Source: Silene noctiflora
Lineage: Eukaryota; Streptophyta; Magnoliopsida; Caryophyllales; Caryophyllaceae
Assembly: GCA_009801015.1 (NCBI GenBank)
Contig: VHZZ01000140.1
Span: 244,707-278,128 of the forward strand
Length of the DNA stretch: 33,422 nucleotides
Direction of reading: 5' to 3'
Shown here piece by piece: positions 1-10,038 of this stretch (position 1 is its first letter; each line of letters begins with the position of its first letter). Made by a program: the position numbers and the translations under genes. Under the pieces are notes generated by a model. That model was given only the letters and a program-made list of their open reading frames with translations, ran no database searches and had not been told where the DNA came from.

Positions 1-44
1 GTTTGCCTTTCGTTTATGACTAGTTTTCATATATTATAATTTCG

Positions 45-519
45 TTATAATCCTAATTTAAAATTTCTTGATGATATATACGGATATATCCTACACAAAG
101 CATGATTCAACCTGTGATACTTGTTTGCGTCTGTGAGTTGAGGATGTAATGGGCTTGAATGTGGTTTAAGTAATACTTCATTCACCCATGAATGGACTGT
201 GCCCACTGAAACTCTTATGTTTTTTGCAACTCTTACCAAGGTGTCTCTAAGAGACCAATCTAATGCTTTAATGTGTTCAATATCAGGTAGTATTCTTTTC
301 CTAATCTTGTTGCTTATTCTTTTGCTCTTCCCATCAAGCATTTCACCTACTACTCTTGGTTTATTTGTAAGTTTACAAATGTTTGAGATTATCCTTAACA
401 TTAAATCTCACGGCTGCTTCCTTCAATGTATCTCGGCTTTGCTTCCCTTGTTTTGACTGTTGAAGCAAGTATATGGTCACCTCTTGCCTTCCGGATTCTG
501 AAATGCACTTGGCTCCCAT
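45..519 (-). pseudogene. Broken mariner-like (Tc1/mariner) transposase, N-terminal part
   Basis: Remnant of a plant mariner-like transposase on the minus strand. A first reading frame starts at 519 and gives an N-terminal stretch with RQEVTIYLLQQS and DTLKEAAVRFNV. This resembles the first helix-turn-helix of plant mariner transposases. It stops near 373. The sequence then continues in another frame (401 to 45) with LDWSLRDTLVRVAKNIRVSV and LKPHSSPLHPQLTDANKYHR. These match the second helix-turn-helix and the segment after it that reads like 'LKP-LTEENK-RL' in the family. So there is a frameshift around 373-401. The reading frame ends at 45, before the catalytic DDE/D domain, which is not visible in what remains of the window. 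The copy is therefore non-functional. Assignment rests on motif resemblance from memory, without a search. Confidence 0.65.
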
Positions 520-548
520 TGCTAATTGAAAATTCTGTATTTTATTTT

Positions 549-675
549 GCTTTGTAATTTTCTGGTTGTGTAATTTTTAGGCTGTTTTTTGAAGTTTCAG
601 TATTTTTTTTGGCTTTGTAATTTTTTAGTTGTATAATTTTTAGGCTCTTTTATGTAATTTTTTGGTTGAATGAGA
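549..675. repeat. Short AT-rich tandem repeat
   Basis: Two imperfect copies of a unit of about 63 bp beginning 'gctttgtaatttt' (from 549 and from 612), each containing 'taatttttaggct'. A third partial copy of the 'gtaattttttggttg' core follows near 653. It lies just upstream of the mariner remnant's start and may be part of that element's 5' region. Down to about 1236 I see no gene, only AT-rich sequence. Confidence 0.5.
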
Positions 676-1236
676 AGTGTGTAATTATATAGGAGGACAT
701 CGAATTTTGTAAAGTTGTAAATGTACTTGTTGGTTGATGGTTTTTCGGGGGAAATCTCCATTTAGTGGGATTTTAAAACAGTTGTAATTTTTTGGTGGGA
801 GAATTAATTCGCTAATTTTATGTTAAACACCACTTGTTATACTCCCTAATAAAGCAGATTTCATTATGCAATTGTCCTTTTATTATTTTTTTTAATGTCT
901 TCTTAAAACCTGTGCAAAAGTATACTTGTAGTATGAAATTGAATAGAGGGTGTACAATTTTTGGAGTAATTTTACTAATAAATGTACCTTCAAAAGCTAA
1001 TTTCTGGGGTTCCTTGATTTGGTTTTCAATGAATTTTCTTTTATTATTTTTTTCGTGATGAATTTTTATTGTTAACATGCCTAAATATCTAGTAGTGTAT
1101 TTAATAGTAAAATGGTGGTTTTTTAACTTCTTTCGGGTAAAAAAAAATTCATGTAAACTCGGAGCCCCATTACGGATATCCTAGAAAGGTCACTGGCTAG
1201 AGGTATAATGTTATTTGTGGTAACCACTAATATATA

Positions 1237-1563
1237 CTCCCTCCAATTCGGTATTTTCTTCCCCTTTCAAGTGGGCACAAAGATTAAGGGAGAGATTATT
1301 ATATTGATAAAGGAAAATGTGGGGTTGGNGGATTGTAGAGNGATAGTAGTAATTAGGATTAAAATAAGATTAAAAGAGTTNGTGGGGTTTGGTGATAGGA
1401 GAGAGGGATAAATAAAATAAGAGTAAAAGTGTTGGGTGAGGTTTGATGATAAGAGAGAGGGATGAATAAAATAAGAGTAAATTGTTGCCAAAAATAGAAA
1501 GGGAAAGAAAACCTGAATAATCCGTTTTAGGAAATAGGGAAGAAAATATAGAATAGGAGGGAG
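1237..1563. mobile_element. Stowaway-like MITE with internal tandem duplication
   Basis: Terminal inverted repeats begin CTCCCTCCAATTCGGTATTT at the left. The right end reads CTCCCTCCTATTCTATATTT on the opposite strand, and both continue into TTCTTCCC. The element is flanked by TA on both sides (1235-1236 and 1564-1565), the Tc1/mariner target duplication. At 327 bp it is longer than usual because the interior holds about three imperfect copies of a 55-60 bp unit (gttt-ggtgataggagagagggat..., about 1320-1490). Three ambiguous bases (1329, 1341, 1381) fall in these repeats. The mariner remnant nearby is the superfamily that mobilises such elements. Confidence 0.8.
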
Positions 1564-1593
1564 TAGGAAATACTCTCCACGCACAAAAAAATC

Positions 1594-4500
1594 ATTTAGA
1601 CTTTTTTTTTTACAGCTGCAAAATAAGATTTTTATACAATTGACATTGGACTCATTTGGTCAAATGCACTTACACTACTAGTAACGTAAGTTAAGATAAA
1701 AAAGTGGCTACATCGGTCACAAAACATGTGTTGATGGCGTACGGCGGACTGAACACGGAAATCAACATCTTCATCCATAACTTTCTTGAAGGGATGAATA
1801 GAGGCGGCCAAATGTTGGAACAAATCTTCACTCATCTTTATAGATAACACTTTAGAGAAAGGCCTGCAACAAGACCCAAAAGAGTATCTTGGAGATTCAT
1901 CTCCTTGGCGGGGATATACAACATCTGAAACCCAACGACACCCTTGATCCATCGAGAGAGATCAAGTTGCACTTACGCCAAACGGACGTAGAAAGGGAAG
2001 GCGGAACACAGACCAGAAAAGTCTGTGTAATACCCCGTAATTTAATAAAGGTTATATAAATAATATACGTAATATTAATAATTAATCAAAGGCTTTGTTA
2101 TAATAATTAATCGTAAGTCGGTAAAGTATAAATCGGAGTTGGATAATGATAATTGACGGTATAATAATAATAAAGTAATAATAACAATTAGTATTCATAC
2201 GATAATAATAATAAAGCAATAATAGAATTGTATATCGACATAGACTTGTATATGGGCCTAACTTGATATAAATAGAATAACATACACCATACCCTAGCTT
2301 TTATTTTCACAAATCTGAAAACTACATAGCTTAAAGGAGATCTAGAGAGAAGAAACATCGCATAATTGCTAGAAGTTAAGTCGGTTTCGTAATTTTAATT
2401 GTTTTAATTAATCGTTCACATAGCTAGATTAAAGACCGTCGCAATCATCGTATGAACCACTATAGACTCGTGTTGTGACCGTAGGTTGGACCCTAGATTG
2501 TCGTGACCCTTACCTGACCTAGACTAGGCCGTCGAAGGTGGCGGAGGGTGGCCGGAGTAGCGGCAAATAGGCAGAGGGAGTGTTGTCGCAGGATTGAAAT
2601 ACGAATTGGAACCCGTATCTTGACCCGTTTGACCTGGGGTTGGATGAGTGGTTGCTGGGGGGGATAAGTCGACCCTAGGGAAGCTGTTGTGGTGGTTAAT
2701 GGTGGAGGTTGTTGCGTGTGGTGGTCGGAGCAATTGAAAAACAGAGGAAAGGGCGTGTTTGTAATGAGACCGTCTTAAGACGAGTTTTGTGGCCGTTGTG
2801 GTTGTGTCGGGGGTGATGTGACCCCAATGCTAGAACCACCATTCGTCAAAGGCGACGTAAGTGGCGGCCGGTGGTGGTGTGGTGGTTTAAGGTGAGAATT
2901 GCGTGAGGTGTTGGTGGTTGAGTGCGTGAGGGAGACCGTGCGGTAGGGGGCTCGGGCTGGCTGGGTTCGGTGTGGATCGAGGTGGTTGGTGGTGACCACC
3001 ATGGTGCAGGATGGTTGACCACGATGGGGGCAGGTGGTAGAAGGCGGCTGGAGAAGTGTTTAGGGTTGTGTTTTGTGCGTAGGTCGAAGGGGATGTTGGG
3101 TATGTTAGTTTGATTAATGTGCGATGATAATTCGTATGTTTACTTAAATAACTAATAACTAATTAGTAATTAATAAATAATATACATCGTAAAGTTAATG
3201 AATTGATCGAATAATGAATTAATTATCAAAGTATTTGTTTTAGGTGACGGTTTTGAGGAGGAGTACTTCTAATTGTTGATTGGAATTTGTTGACGGAATT
3301 GATAGCTGCAAGGTAAGATATACCTACTCAACTATGACTTAATGTGTTTATTGTCGGTTGTTTGACTTATATGAATATTGTTTAATTGGATGGTTGTTGT
3401 TTGTACGCGAACTTAAATGCATGAGACTATATTGGTTGAGATTGGCATGATATACACAGTTTGTGTTGTTGGTTGGATTACGATGTTGGATAAATATTAT
3501 TGGTATGGATATATGCATCGTTTAATTATTTATTGTCATGGCATGCATTTGCATTGTGTCGGATGTTGGAAATGGTGCGGAGTTGGAAATGGATATTTTG
3601 TTACTTTGTTTAGGCCGAGGCTTGTCTGTAGGCTTGACCCCGGTGTCCTCAGGCGTTGTCTGGATCTCAACGACGGTTGAGTTGTACCTCAGCCTAAGGA
3701 ATGGCGGGGTGGGAGTTTCGGGATGTGATGACGAGGAGTATTGGAGGTGTGTTTGGATGCGGAAGTGCATCAGTTGCATGGTCTCATATTGTATGCATTT
3801 ATTATTGTTTACGGTTGTTTATTTATATCCTACTCAACCTCGTGGTTGACCGTGTATTCCTGAACACCTATGATGAACCATTATTGGGGAGCATATTGAT
3901 TGACAGGAGTTCAGTTGACTAAGCTGGGAGCTGGATGGCTTGAGGCTACAAGAGAACTTATAAGTCTAGATCACTTTAGTTAATAATTCAGTTTTTATTT
4001 CCGCTGCGACTGTAATTTATTTGGTTTAAGTACTTTTGGATTTGGTTTGTAATAAATGGCCTCAACGATAAAGTTTTAATTTAAAGTACCGTAGTTTCGT
4101 TATCTTTGTAATCATTACCTCAGGAAACTGAGATGGTAACAGTCTCATTTATTTGGAAATGTCTTGCTAAAGGCTCCTATATAAATGAGGGTGTTACAGT
4201 CTGCCTCCAAAGAAGAGAAAACTCCTACACTTTGGAACACAATCACTACGGACAAGAGACTTGTATCCCAGAAACGCGAGTAAACAAATAACTGTCAAAA
4301 GAGAAAACCACTGGAACAACACCTCGACCAAAACCATCTCTGAATGTCGGGTAGAGATGTGCACAACACTAACCGGATGTAACGCTACAAATGTCTTATT
4401 AACCCGACAACAAAAGCAAACAACCCATAGATAAGGGGACATGACACCCTAAACATCCATGGAGAAGTCGGTAAGATAAGCCTATAACAGGTTATTATTA

Positions 4501-5376
4501 GGTCTAATAAAAGGCACAAAACATAAATATCAATCATAAACTAAAAGAAGAAACCACCGCATCTGACCCAACCAACGACACACCCCAAACCCCGCCCCCA
4601 CCCTACCCAACACGCCTCAAAACGACACCTCAAAAACAGACAGAAGCCAATCTGACATCCAAGACCTCACTACAATCAAGGAAAGAGACAGACTCAACAA
4701 ACCCGCCACGAAATGAACGGCAGGCCCAAAGAAACACCAAAACCCGAAGAAGCCACCGAGACACGCAAACTCCAAACGAACGCCCCCAAGACCATCGGCT
4801 TACATGAAACAGTGCCAACCAAGAGAACGACTCAGACTGACACACGAAGAACAAGAAATGGGACTGATCGGTAGAGGAATGGGCGAGGGGAAGGGGAAGG
4901 GGAAACACCAAATCGTCCCAAAACCGCCACCACATACAAAGACAGCGACTCCAAGATGAGCTATACTCATCGACAAGACCAACGAACTCCAGGAAAACGG
5001 GAACTTACCAGGGGTGGGGAAAAAGGCGAAGAAGAGGGGAAACACCCATGGGTTGCATGCAAGGCCATAGATGACAAGACAGGGGAACGGAGGAACAGAC
5101 CGATCTCAAAGCAACGACACAAAACACCAACGCTAGTCGAACAAATGAGACGGGACCAAGATCTATCGAAGAAGAAGACTGGGTAAGATCAAGTCAAAGA
5201 AGTCAGCGAAGAGGAGAGACGTGCGCAATCGTCGGAGACAGGTCAAGAGAAGAACCCATCTCCGGCGATAGGGTAGGGGAAGAGGAAAGAGAAATGTGTG
5301 GAAAGGAGACGCAGCAGAGCAATTGAAGGTTTAAGGTTTTTTTGTTTTCTAGAGAGAGAAGGGGAAGATTTAGACT
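1594..5376 (-). mobile_element. Poly(A)-tailed retro-insertion (LINE-like or retrocopy), interrupted by a solo LTR
   Basis: Read on the minus strand, the unit starts at about 5367 with a CT-rich leader (CTTCTCTCTCTAGAAAAC...). It ends at about 1603 in a short poly(A) run, seen as a T run at 1602-1611 on the plus strand. A 9-bp direct repeat, ATTTAGACT, flanks it (1594-1602 and 5368-5376), as expected for target-primed reverse transcription. Removing the solo LTR and its duplicated target leaves about 1.6 kb. The leader could belong to a plant LINE 5' UTR or an mRNA 5' UTR. Open frames of 80-106 codons on this strand (for example 1632-1952) match no family I recognise, and I see no reverse transcriptase motifs. 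It could be an internally deleted LINE or a processed copy of a host transcript. Confidence 0.5.
2026..4198. mobile_element. Solo LTR (probably Ty3/gypsy) with perfect 5-bp target duplication
   Basis: The unit begins TGTAATACCC and ends GGGTGTTACA, a near-perfect short inverted terminal repeat of the TG...CA type. GTCTG lies directly on both sides (2021-2025 and 4199-4203), a 5-bp target duplication. There is no internal region, primer-binding site or second LTR, so this is a solo LTR left by LTR-LTR recombination. At 2,173 bp it is long, which fits some gypsy lineages, but the lineage is inferred. A possible TATA box (gatataaata, about 2265) and an AATAAA at 4051 suggest plus-strand orientation, weakly. 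The middle (about 2530-3080) is a G/T-rich low-complexity stretch. Open frames there and at 3417-3922 look incidental. Confidence 0.85.
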
Positions 5377-6008
5377 CTTGTAAATGCATTTTATGTAAAT
5401 AGTATGTTGAATGGTTTATAAATAAAATATTCATAATCATGTTTCGTTAAATGGAAAATAAAAACAGAAAAACAGTTAAAGATATACACAAAATTTTGTT
5501 TGAAATAACTTTTTGAACAAAATATACAAGAAACAGTATACTTACCCACTGAAAATTTAAAACTTCTAAAATTTTAGGTAATTTTCGACATTTTTTCGAG
5601 TTTACGTTATAATATTACTTGTTCGATCGCTTTTGCTAAATTTTTTCGCCCGTAATAGTAAATCCTAGCTTTGTTACGAATAATAAGTACTCCATTTTTA
5701 AGAAAAGATATAGTGGAGTCTCTTTGTTCCCTTAGTTTTCAAGCGGATAAGTATCATTTTCACATCATAATTAATCATAAAGAATAATATATTCCGTGGA
5801 GTTTTTGATAAGAAATACGGTAGTAGCTAGAAGTCAAAGCATAAGACCGTCAATCACTCTGAAATTCGGACCATATGCAGAAAATTTAAGAAGAAAAAGA
5901 TAAGAATTAGAATAATGGATAAATGGAGCTTTCAAATGCAATCCGAACAATAAGAAAACGAATGTCAATCCTTATTTTAATTCACATGGCTCAAGTAGTA
6001 CTATATAT
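5377..6008. other. Intergenic, nothing recognised
   Basis: AT-rich sequence without a convincing open frame or a repeat that I can delimit. Confidence 0.5.
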
Positions 6009-6017
6009 TAATTTAAA

Positions 6018-6154
6018 CACAAATTCTCATTTGTGACGTGTGTAAACACGTCACAAGTTTTGTGGCGTGAGACAAACTTGCTAGTGGGAGAAGCAAGTGG
6101 AGAGAGGCTTGTGAGACGTCACAAGCTTATGACCGTCACAAGCAAGACGGGCTG
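6018..6154. mobile_element. Foldback MITE, 9-bp TSD family, copy 1
   Basis: A 137-bp element flanked by perfect 9-bp direct repeats TAATTTAAA (6009-6017 and 6155-6163). It begins CACAAATTCTCATTTGTGACG and ends GCAAGACGGGCTG. Subterminal TTGTGACG-type motifs occur in inverted orientation (for example CTTGTGACGGTCAT read from the right end). The 9-bp duplication suggests mobilisation by a Mutator-like transposase. Related copies are at 9009 and 9853, with a degenerate one near 17205. This copy carries an extra hairpin segment (6031-6056) that copy 2 lacks. Confidence 0.75.
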
Positions 6155-6319
6155 TAATTTAAATAAGTCATGCAATATAATAAATATATTATACATTAAT
6201 ATATATGTAAGAGGATTTGAATGTGAGAATTATTATTTCAAACATTTCTAATTATCCCATAGCCCTTAATTATCATTATCATTATTATAATAATAGATCG
6301 TAGAGACACCCTGATTTAA

Positions 6320-6926
6320 GAGTCGCTTGGTTGCATGTAGGAACTTGCAATGTTTCGAAAGTGATATATCACATTATTTTAGAATTCATGTGAATTACAA
6401 AAGGTTGTTTGGTTGCTTAAATGAACTGTAATTGAGGCATTCTCATTTACCTAGGAGAAAAGGTAAACAACTTCTTCCATAATAGAGAAATTATAGTTCA
6501 CGGGAAGTTGTAATTCACGTAAATTGAGATAATAACCAAACAACATACCCATTTTGCAAATTACATGAATTGAAGTTCTTTTGTCATTTAGAGGGTAACC
6601 AAACGACTCTATAGATTTTGTACGATCCTCTTAAGAAATGTTATCTCAAGACAAAACTAGAAAAAAAAATGAGATTTTTGACTAAATTTTTTAATTAATT
6701 ATGTATTATAGACAATCGCATGTGCGCTAGTTAATCCAAACGGTTCCACTACTATTAAATAGAGTGTTTTTTTCTGAATTTATTTTTAGTTTTATAAGAA
6801 TTTCTTAAATTATTTTCAAATGCAACCAAACAAGTTATTCTAATTCACATGAAATGCAAAATTATGTGAAGCGGAAATTCCTTTGAAAGTGCATTTCCTA
6901 CATTTCTGCATGCAAGCAAACAACCC
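6320..6926. mobile_element. Foldback MITE with about 100-bp inverted ends and nested inverted pair
   Basis: The left arm (about 6322-6420, starting GTCGCTTGGTTGCATG) is matched in inverted orientation by the right arm (about 6815-6926). Read from the right, that arm gives GGTTGTTTGCTTGCATGCAG. Both arms contain TTCATGTGAATTA. Inside, a second inverted pair (GTTGTTTGGTTGC at about 6402, ATAACCAAACAAC ending at about 6545) may mark a nested relative. A third 'gtaaccaaacgactc' end lies at 6595-6610. Such termini are common in hAT- and Harbinger-type MITEs, but I could not identify a clear target duplication, so the superfamily is open. Confidence 0.6.
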
Positions 6927-7134
6927 CTAGATCCATCAGGTATCCAATGTCATCATACCCAAATCAATATAGAAGGATTTAGAGAAAACACTATACCGGA
7001 TGTATCCTATATAATTTTTTGATCAAGGTTGAATCTTTATTTGAAACTTTCACCCATATTATTCGGCTTGGACGACAAAGTACATGGAAAATCCGAAATT
7101 TAGAAATTGACTTAAGCATAGGTACTCGTATATA

Positions 7135-7305
7135 CTCTCTCCGTCTCGGTTAATTGTTGTCTTTTAATTTTGGCACAAAGACAAGGAAAGAAAATGGGGC
7201 CAATTATAAAATGACAAATGAAACAAATTGAGTGTAAATAATCAAATTGCTCATTAAATTCATTTTTAAAATAAGACAACAAATAAACGGGACAGAATAA
7301 AGGAG
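7135..7305. mobile_element. Stowaway MITE (diverged)
   Basis: The left end CTCTCTCCGTCTCGGTTAAT continues into TGTTGTC. The right end, read on the minus strand, is CTCCTTTATTCTGTCCCGTT and also continues to TTGTTGTC. TA precedes the left end (7133-7134). The right TA has mutated. The size of about 171 bp and the CTCCCTCCGT-type ends are typical of Stowaway. Confidence 0.7.
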
Positions 7306-8374
7306 TCGTTTTTATCAAAGTTTTCAGGTAATGACCGATGCAAACATATCAAAATTCAAAATCAGGTGTGAATCAGGGTGAACTTTGGCGCCATTGAACT
7401 ATTGAAGTAATTTGTGCTTTTTTGCAGTGAGACAAGTAAGGAAACTACGTATAATTGGAGTATCGTACAAAAAGCCAAGGGTAAATCACTTGCATCTCCC
7501 TTTTACTGTTTTGAGCTCCTTACTCAAAAAAAACATTTCTTAGTTACCTTCCCAAAAAAGCTGAATTATAATTCTATCAACATTTTGATATTTTGGTTAC
7601 TTATGCTTTAATGTTGAGGTCAGGTTGAACTAATTTTTATCCTTTATCGTGATATTAAAATGCTAAGAGAAATCAATTGTGCCACTGATTATGCTAGAAA
7701 TCATTTAGTGAAATACTCTAGTCGAATCGAAGTGAAGCAAAACTTGATGACAGATCATCTATTTCAACAAATTAGTTCGAAGTCAATTACTTCATAAGAA
7801 GGATACTACTAACGTATTTATTTCGAATAATGGTGACGGATTCGTCAATCACTCAAAATTATATTAATCAACATGACAACATAATCAATAAATTATATAA
7901 ACAGTCAAAGATCCAAGATTAAAAGCTTACATCATCCAGTCAAAATATGAGGAGCATACGGTATATTATTTGTAGATCTTTCATATTTTTTTACTTTGTA
8001 TGTACGATGGGAAATAAGATTCGAGATTATGGTACAGAAATTGCAGCAATGAAATCTTAGCTTTAAACTTTGAATGTGCAAAATATGCAAATTGAGTGAA
8101 AAGCGTAACAAGTAGTACATGTATTGTTTTGTCTACGCTATTTTGTGCCATTTTAGCGTGTTTCTCAAGGTAACGTAGGATTTTTGTTGGTTGATATGGT
8201 TAGTAGTTATGTCATTTTGTGGGACCATTTATCATACCAAATTACCAATCAACTGTAACATTTACTTACCTACTAATCCCGTTTCACGATAATTAAACCG
8301 TTTTTATAAAAGATTTTCTTAACTAGTTAAGCTTTGTTCTTTTTGGCTAAAAAAAAACTGAATTGAATTAAATT
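7306..8374. other. Intergenic, no gene recognised
   Basis: AT-rich DNA without a supported coding region. The segment at about 8219-8272 (containing ataccaaattaccaatcaa and tttacttac) is repeated in direct orientation at about 8948-9003. Confidence 0.5.
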
Positions 8375-8504
8375 AAGGCTCTGTTTTTTCTGACTTAAAT
8401 TACGCTCATTTTATTTCATTTATTTGTGAAGAGATAAGTTAAACTGAACTGAACTGGATATAACTTAAGTGAATTGAAATTAAATACTAAAAAACAAGGT
8501 CTTA
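8375..8504. mobile_element. Small foldback MITE, superfamily uncertain
   Basis: A segment of about 130 bp whose ends are imperfect inverted repeats. The left end reads AAGGCTCTGTTTTTTCTGAC. The right end, read on the minus strand, is AAGACCTTGTTTTTTAGTAT. The middle is AT-rich with gaactgaactgg-type motifs. I saw no unambiguous target duplication. Confidence 0.45.
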
Positions 8505-8603
8505 CTCTATATCAAGAGAATACCAAATGAACATTTCCTAATATAACTTGTTAATAGTTACTCAAAATTTAAGGACATGTATTAGAAAAATTGTAATTTA
8601 ATA

Positions 8604-8865
8604 CTTCCTCCATTCTACTCCACTCTACCTATTTCATTTTTCTACCCTATTCACAAATAAGTCTTTAATTTCAATTTTCGTCGCTCAATACAACACGTGA
8701 AAATATATTCATGTGAGGTCTTGTTTGATTCGTCTTTACGAGAACATTAAAAATATCTAACTTTTATAATTTTTGCAAATACGTAGCTAATGATATTTAG
8801 CGCTTAAAACACACGTTGACAAACGTGAAAAAATAAAGTCGTAAAGTGGAGTTGAATGGAGGAAG
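8604..8865. mobile_element. Stowaway-like MITE
   Basis: Terminal inverted repeats are CTTCCTCCATTCTACTCCAC at the left and, on the opposite strand, CTTCCTCCATTCAACTCCAC at the right. TA lies on both sides (8602-8603 and 8866-8867). The length is 262 bp with no coding potential. The CTTCCTCC start differs from the CTCCCTCC of the other Stowaways here, so it is a separate family. Confidence 0.8.
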
Positions 8866-9008
8866 TATTTGGGATAACATTGCCTTATGTAATTGTACAT
8901 GTACAATGAGTTTTTTTGTAACCAATTTTTTAGCTTAGTCGTTGTTATGCGGGTCCCTTTGTCATACCAAATTACCAATCAAGCTAGTGAGTGTACATTT
9001 ACTTACTC

Positions 9009-9105
9009 CACAACTTCTCATTTGTGACGTGAGACAAACTTGCAAGTGAGAGAGACAAGTGAGGAGAGGCTTGTGAGTTGTGACTGTCACAAGTAATACG
9101 GGTTG
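9009..9105. mobile_element. Foldback MITE, 9-bp TSD family, copy 2 (short form)
   Basis: A 97-bp element, CACAACTTCTCATTTGTGACG ... ACGGGTTG, flanked by TACTTACTC (9000-9008) and TACTTACTA (9106-9114), a 9-bp duplication with one mismatch. It aligns to copy 1 at 6018 throughout but lacks about 35-40 bp, including the copy 1 hairpin. Confidence 0.75.
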
Positions 9106-9852
9106 TACTTACTAATAGTCCCTCGTTTTCACTAATATTTTCATTTACAAATTCTTGTATAAGGTCATTTACATATAAAAGTTTGTATAAAACAAGTTTC
9201 TATATTCGCTCGTTCGTACTTTACTTCTTTTCTAATGTGCTTTTTATTGTTACCGAGTCTGTTTTACATAATAATGGTATAAAACGAAAGACCGGCTAAT
9301 TCCTATTTGATTTTTTACGTTCTCTAACTCTCTAAGTCGCACTCGGGCCATAATTGTTGGCATTTGTACATTGCTTTTTTTTTTCTATTTCTTTTTTACT
9401 TTAGGACAATTTGTGAACGTTATTTTAGTTGTGTAAATAGTTTACCATCACATTATAATTATTTTTACAATTTAAATATGTTTAAGGTCAAAATATTGAA
9501 AAATTAAAATGGAATGATAGAATGATAGTAGTAAATAGTTTACCGGCTAAATTGGATTTGATAAGATGGAGTGTGAAGAAAATGATAGAATGATAGTAGT
9601 AAATAGAATGAGCAAGAAAAGAAAATGATAATGTTGGTAGATTTTACTCTAAGGATAACCCCATCATTATCATCATTAATATGATGTTAATTATGTCTAA
9701 CCACATGAAATTACTGTTAATCATATGGACTTGTAGGAGAATTGGTGAGGATATTGATGTGTTTGTTGAATTTTCATTACAAAGTGGTTAGGTAGTTGTA
9801 TCTGTAAAAGCAAATCTAAGTAAATTTCAACTAGCATTTGCTTATAATAATA
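9106..9852. other. Intergenic, no gene recognised
   Basis: AT-rich. One short direct repeat, 'gatagaatgatagtagtaaa', occurs at about 9515 and again about 66 bp later, near 9581. Nothing else is supported. Confidence 0.5.
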
Positions 9853-10029
9853 CACAAATTCTCGTTGAAAACGGACACTATCCGTCACAAGTTTACAATA
9901 TGCAAGTGGTAAATTAAGTGGAAATTAAATGGAGCACTCTATTTGCCCTCTCACTTGTAATATTGTGAGAGGGACATTATCTATTTTCAGCTTGTGAAGA
10001 ATAGTGTCCATCTTTAATGAGATAAGCTG
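9853..10029. mobile_element. Foldback MITE, 9-bp TSD family, copy 3 (long inverted ends)
   Basis: A 177-bp element with perfect 9-bp flanking repeats ATAATAATA (9844-9852 and 10030-10038). It starts CACAAATTCTCGTTGAAAAC and ends GAGATAAGCTG. The outer 40 or so bases form a strong inverted repeat. GGACACTATCCGTCACAAG at the left is matched by GGACACTATTCTTCACAAG read from the right. The same end motifs and target-duplication length as copies 1 and 2 define the family. Confidence 0.8.
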
Positions 10030-10038
10030 ATAATAATA

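Noticed and set aside
549..675. CRISPR-like array
   Set aside because: Repeat units are few, imperfect and AT-rich without spacers, and the genome is a plant nuclear one.
842..900. 'tactccctaataaag' as the end of the mariner element
   Set aside because: The CTCCC end points the wrong way to be the right-hand terminus of the minus-strand mariner remnant, and no partner was found.
2524..3922. Several open frames on both strands
   Set aside because: They are inside the solo LTR, low in complexity (His/Pro/Thr- or Gly-rich), mutually overlapping and unlike any known protein.
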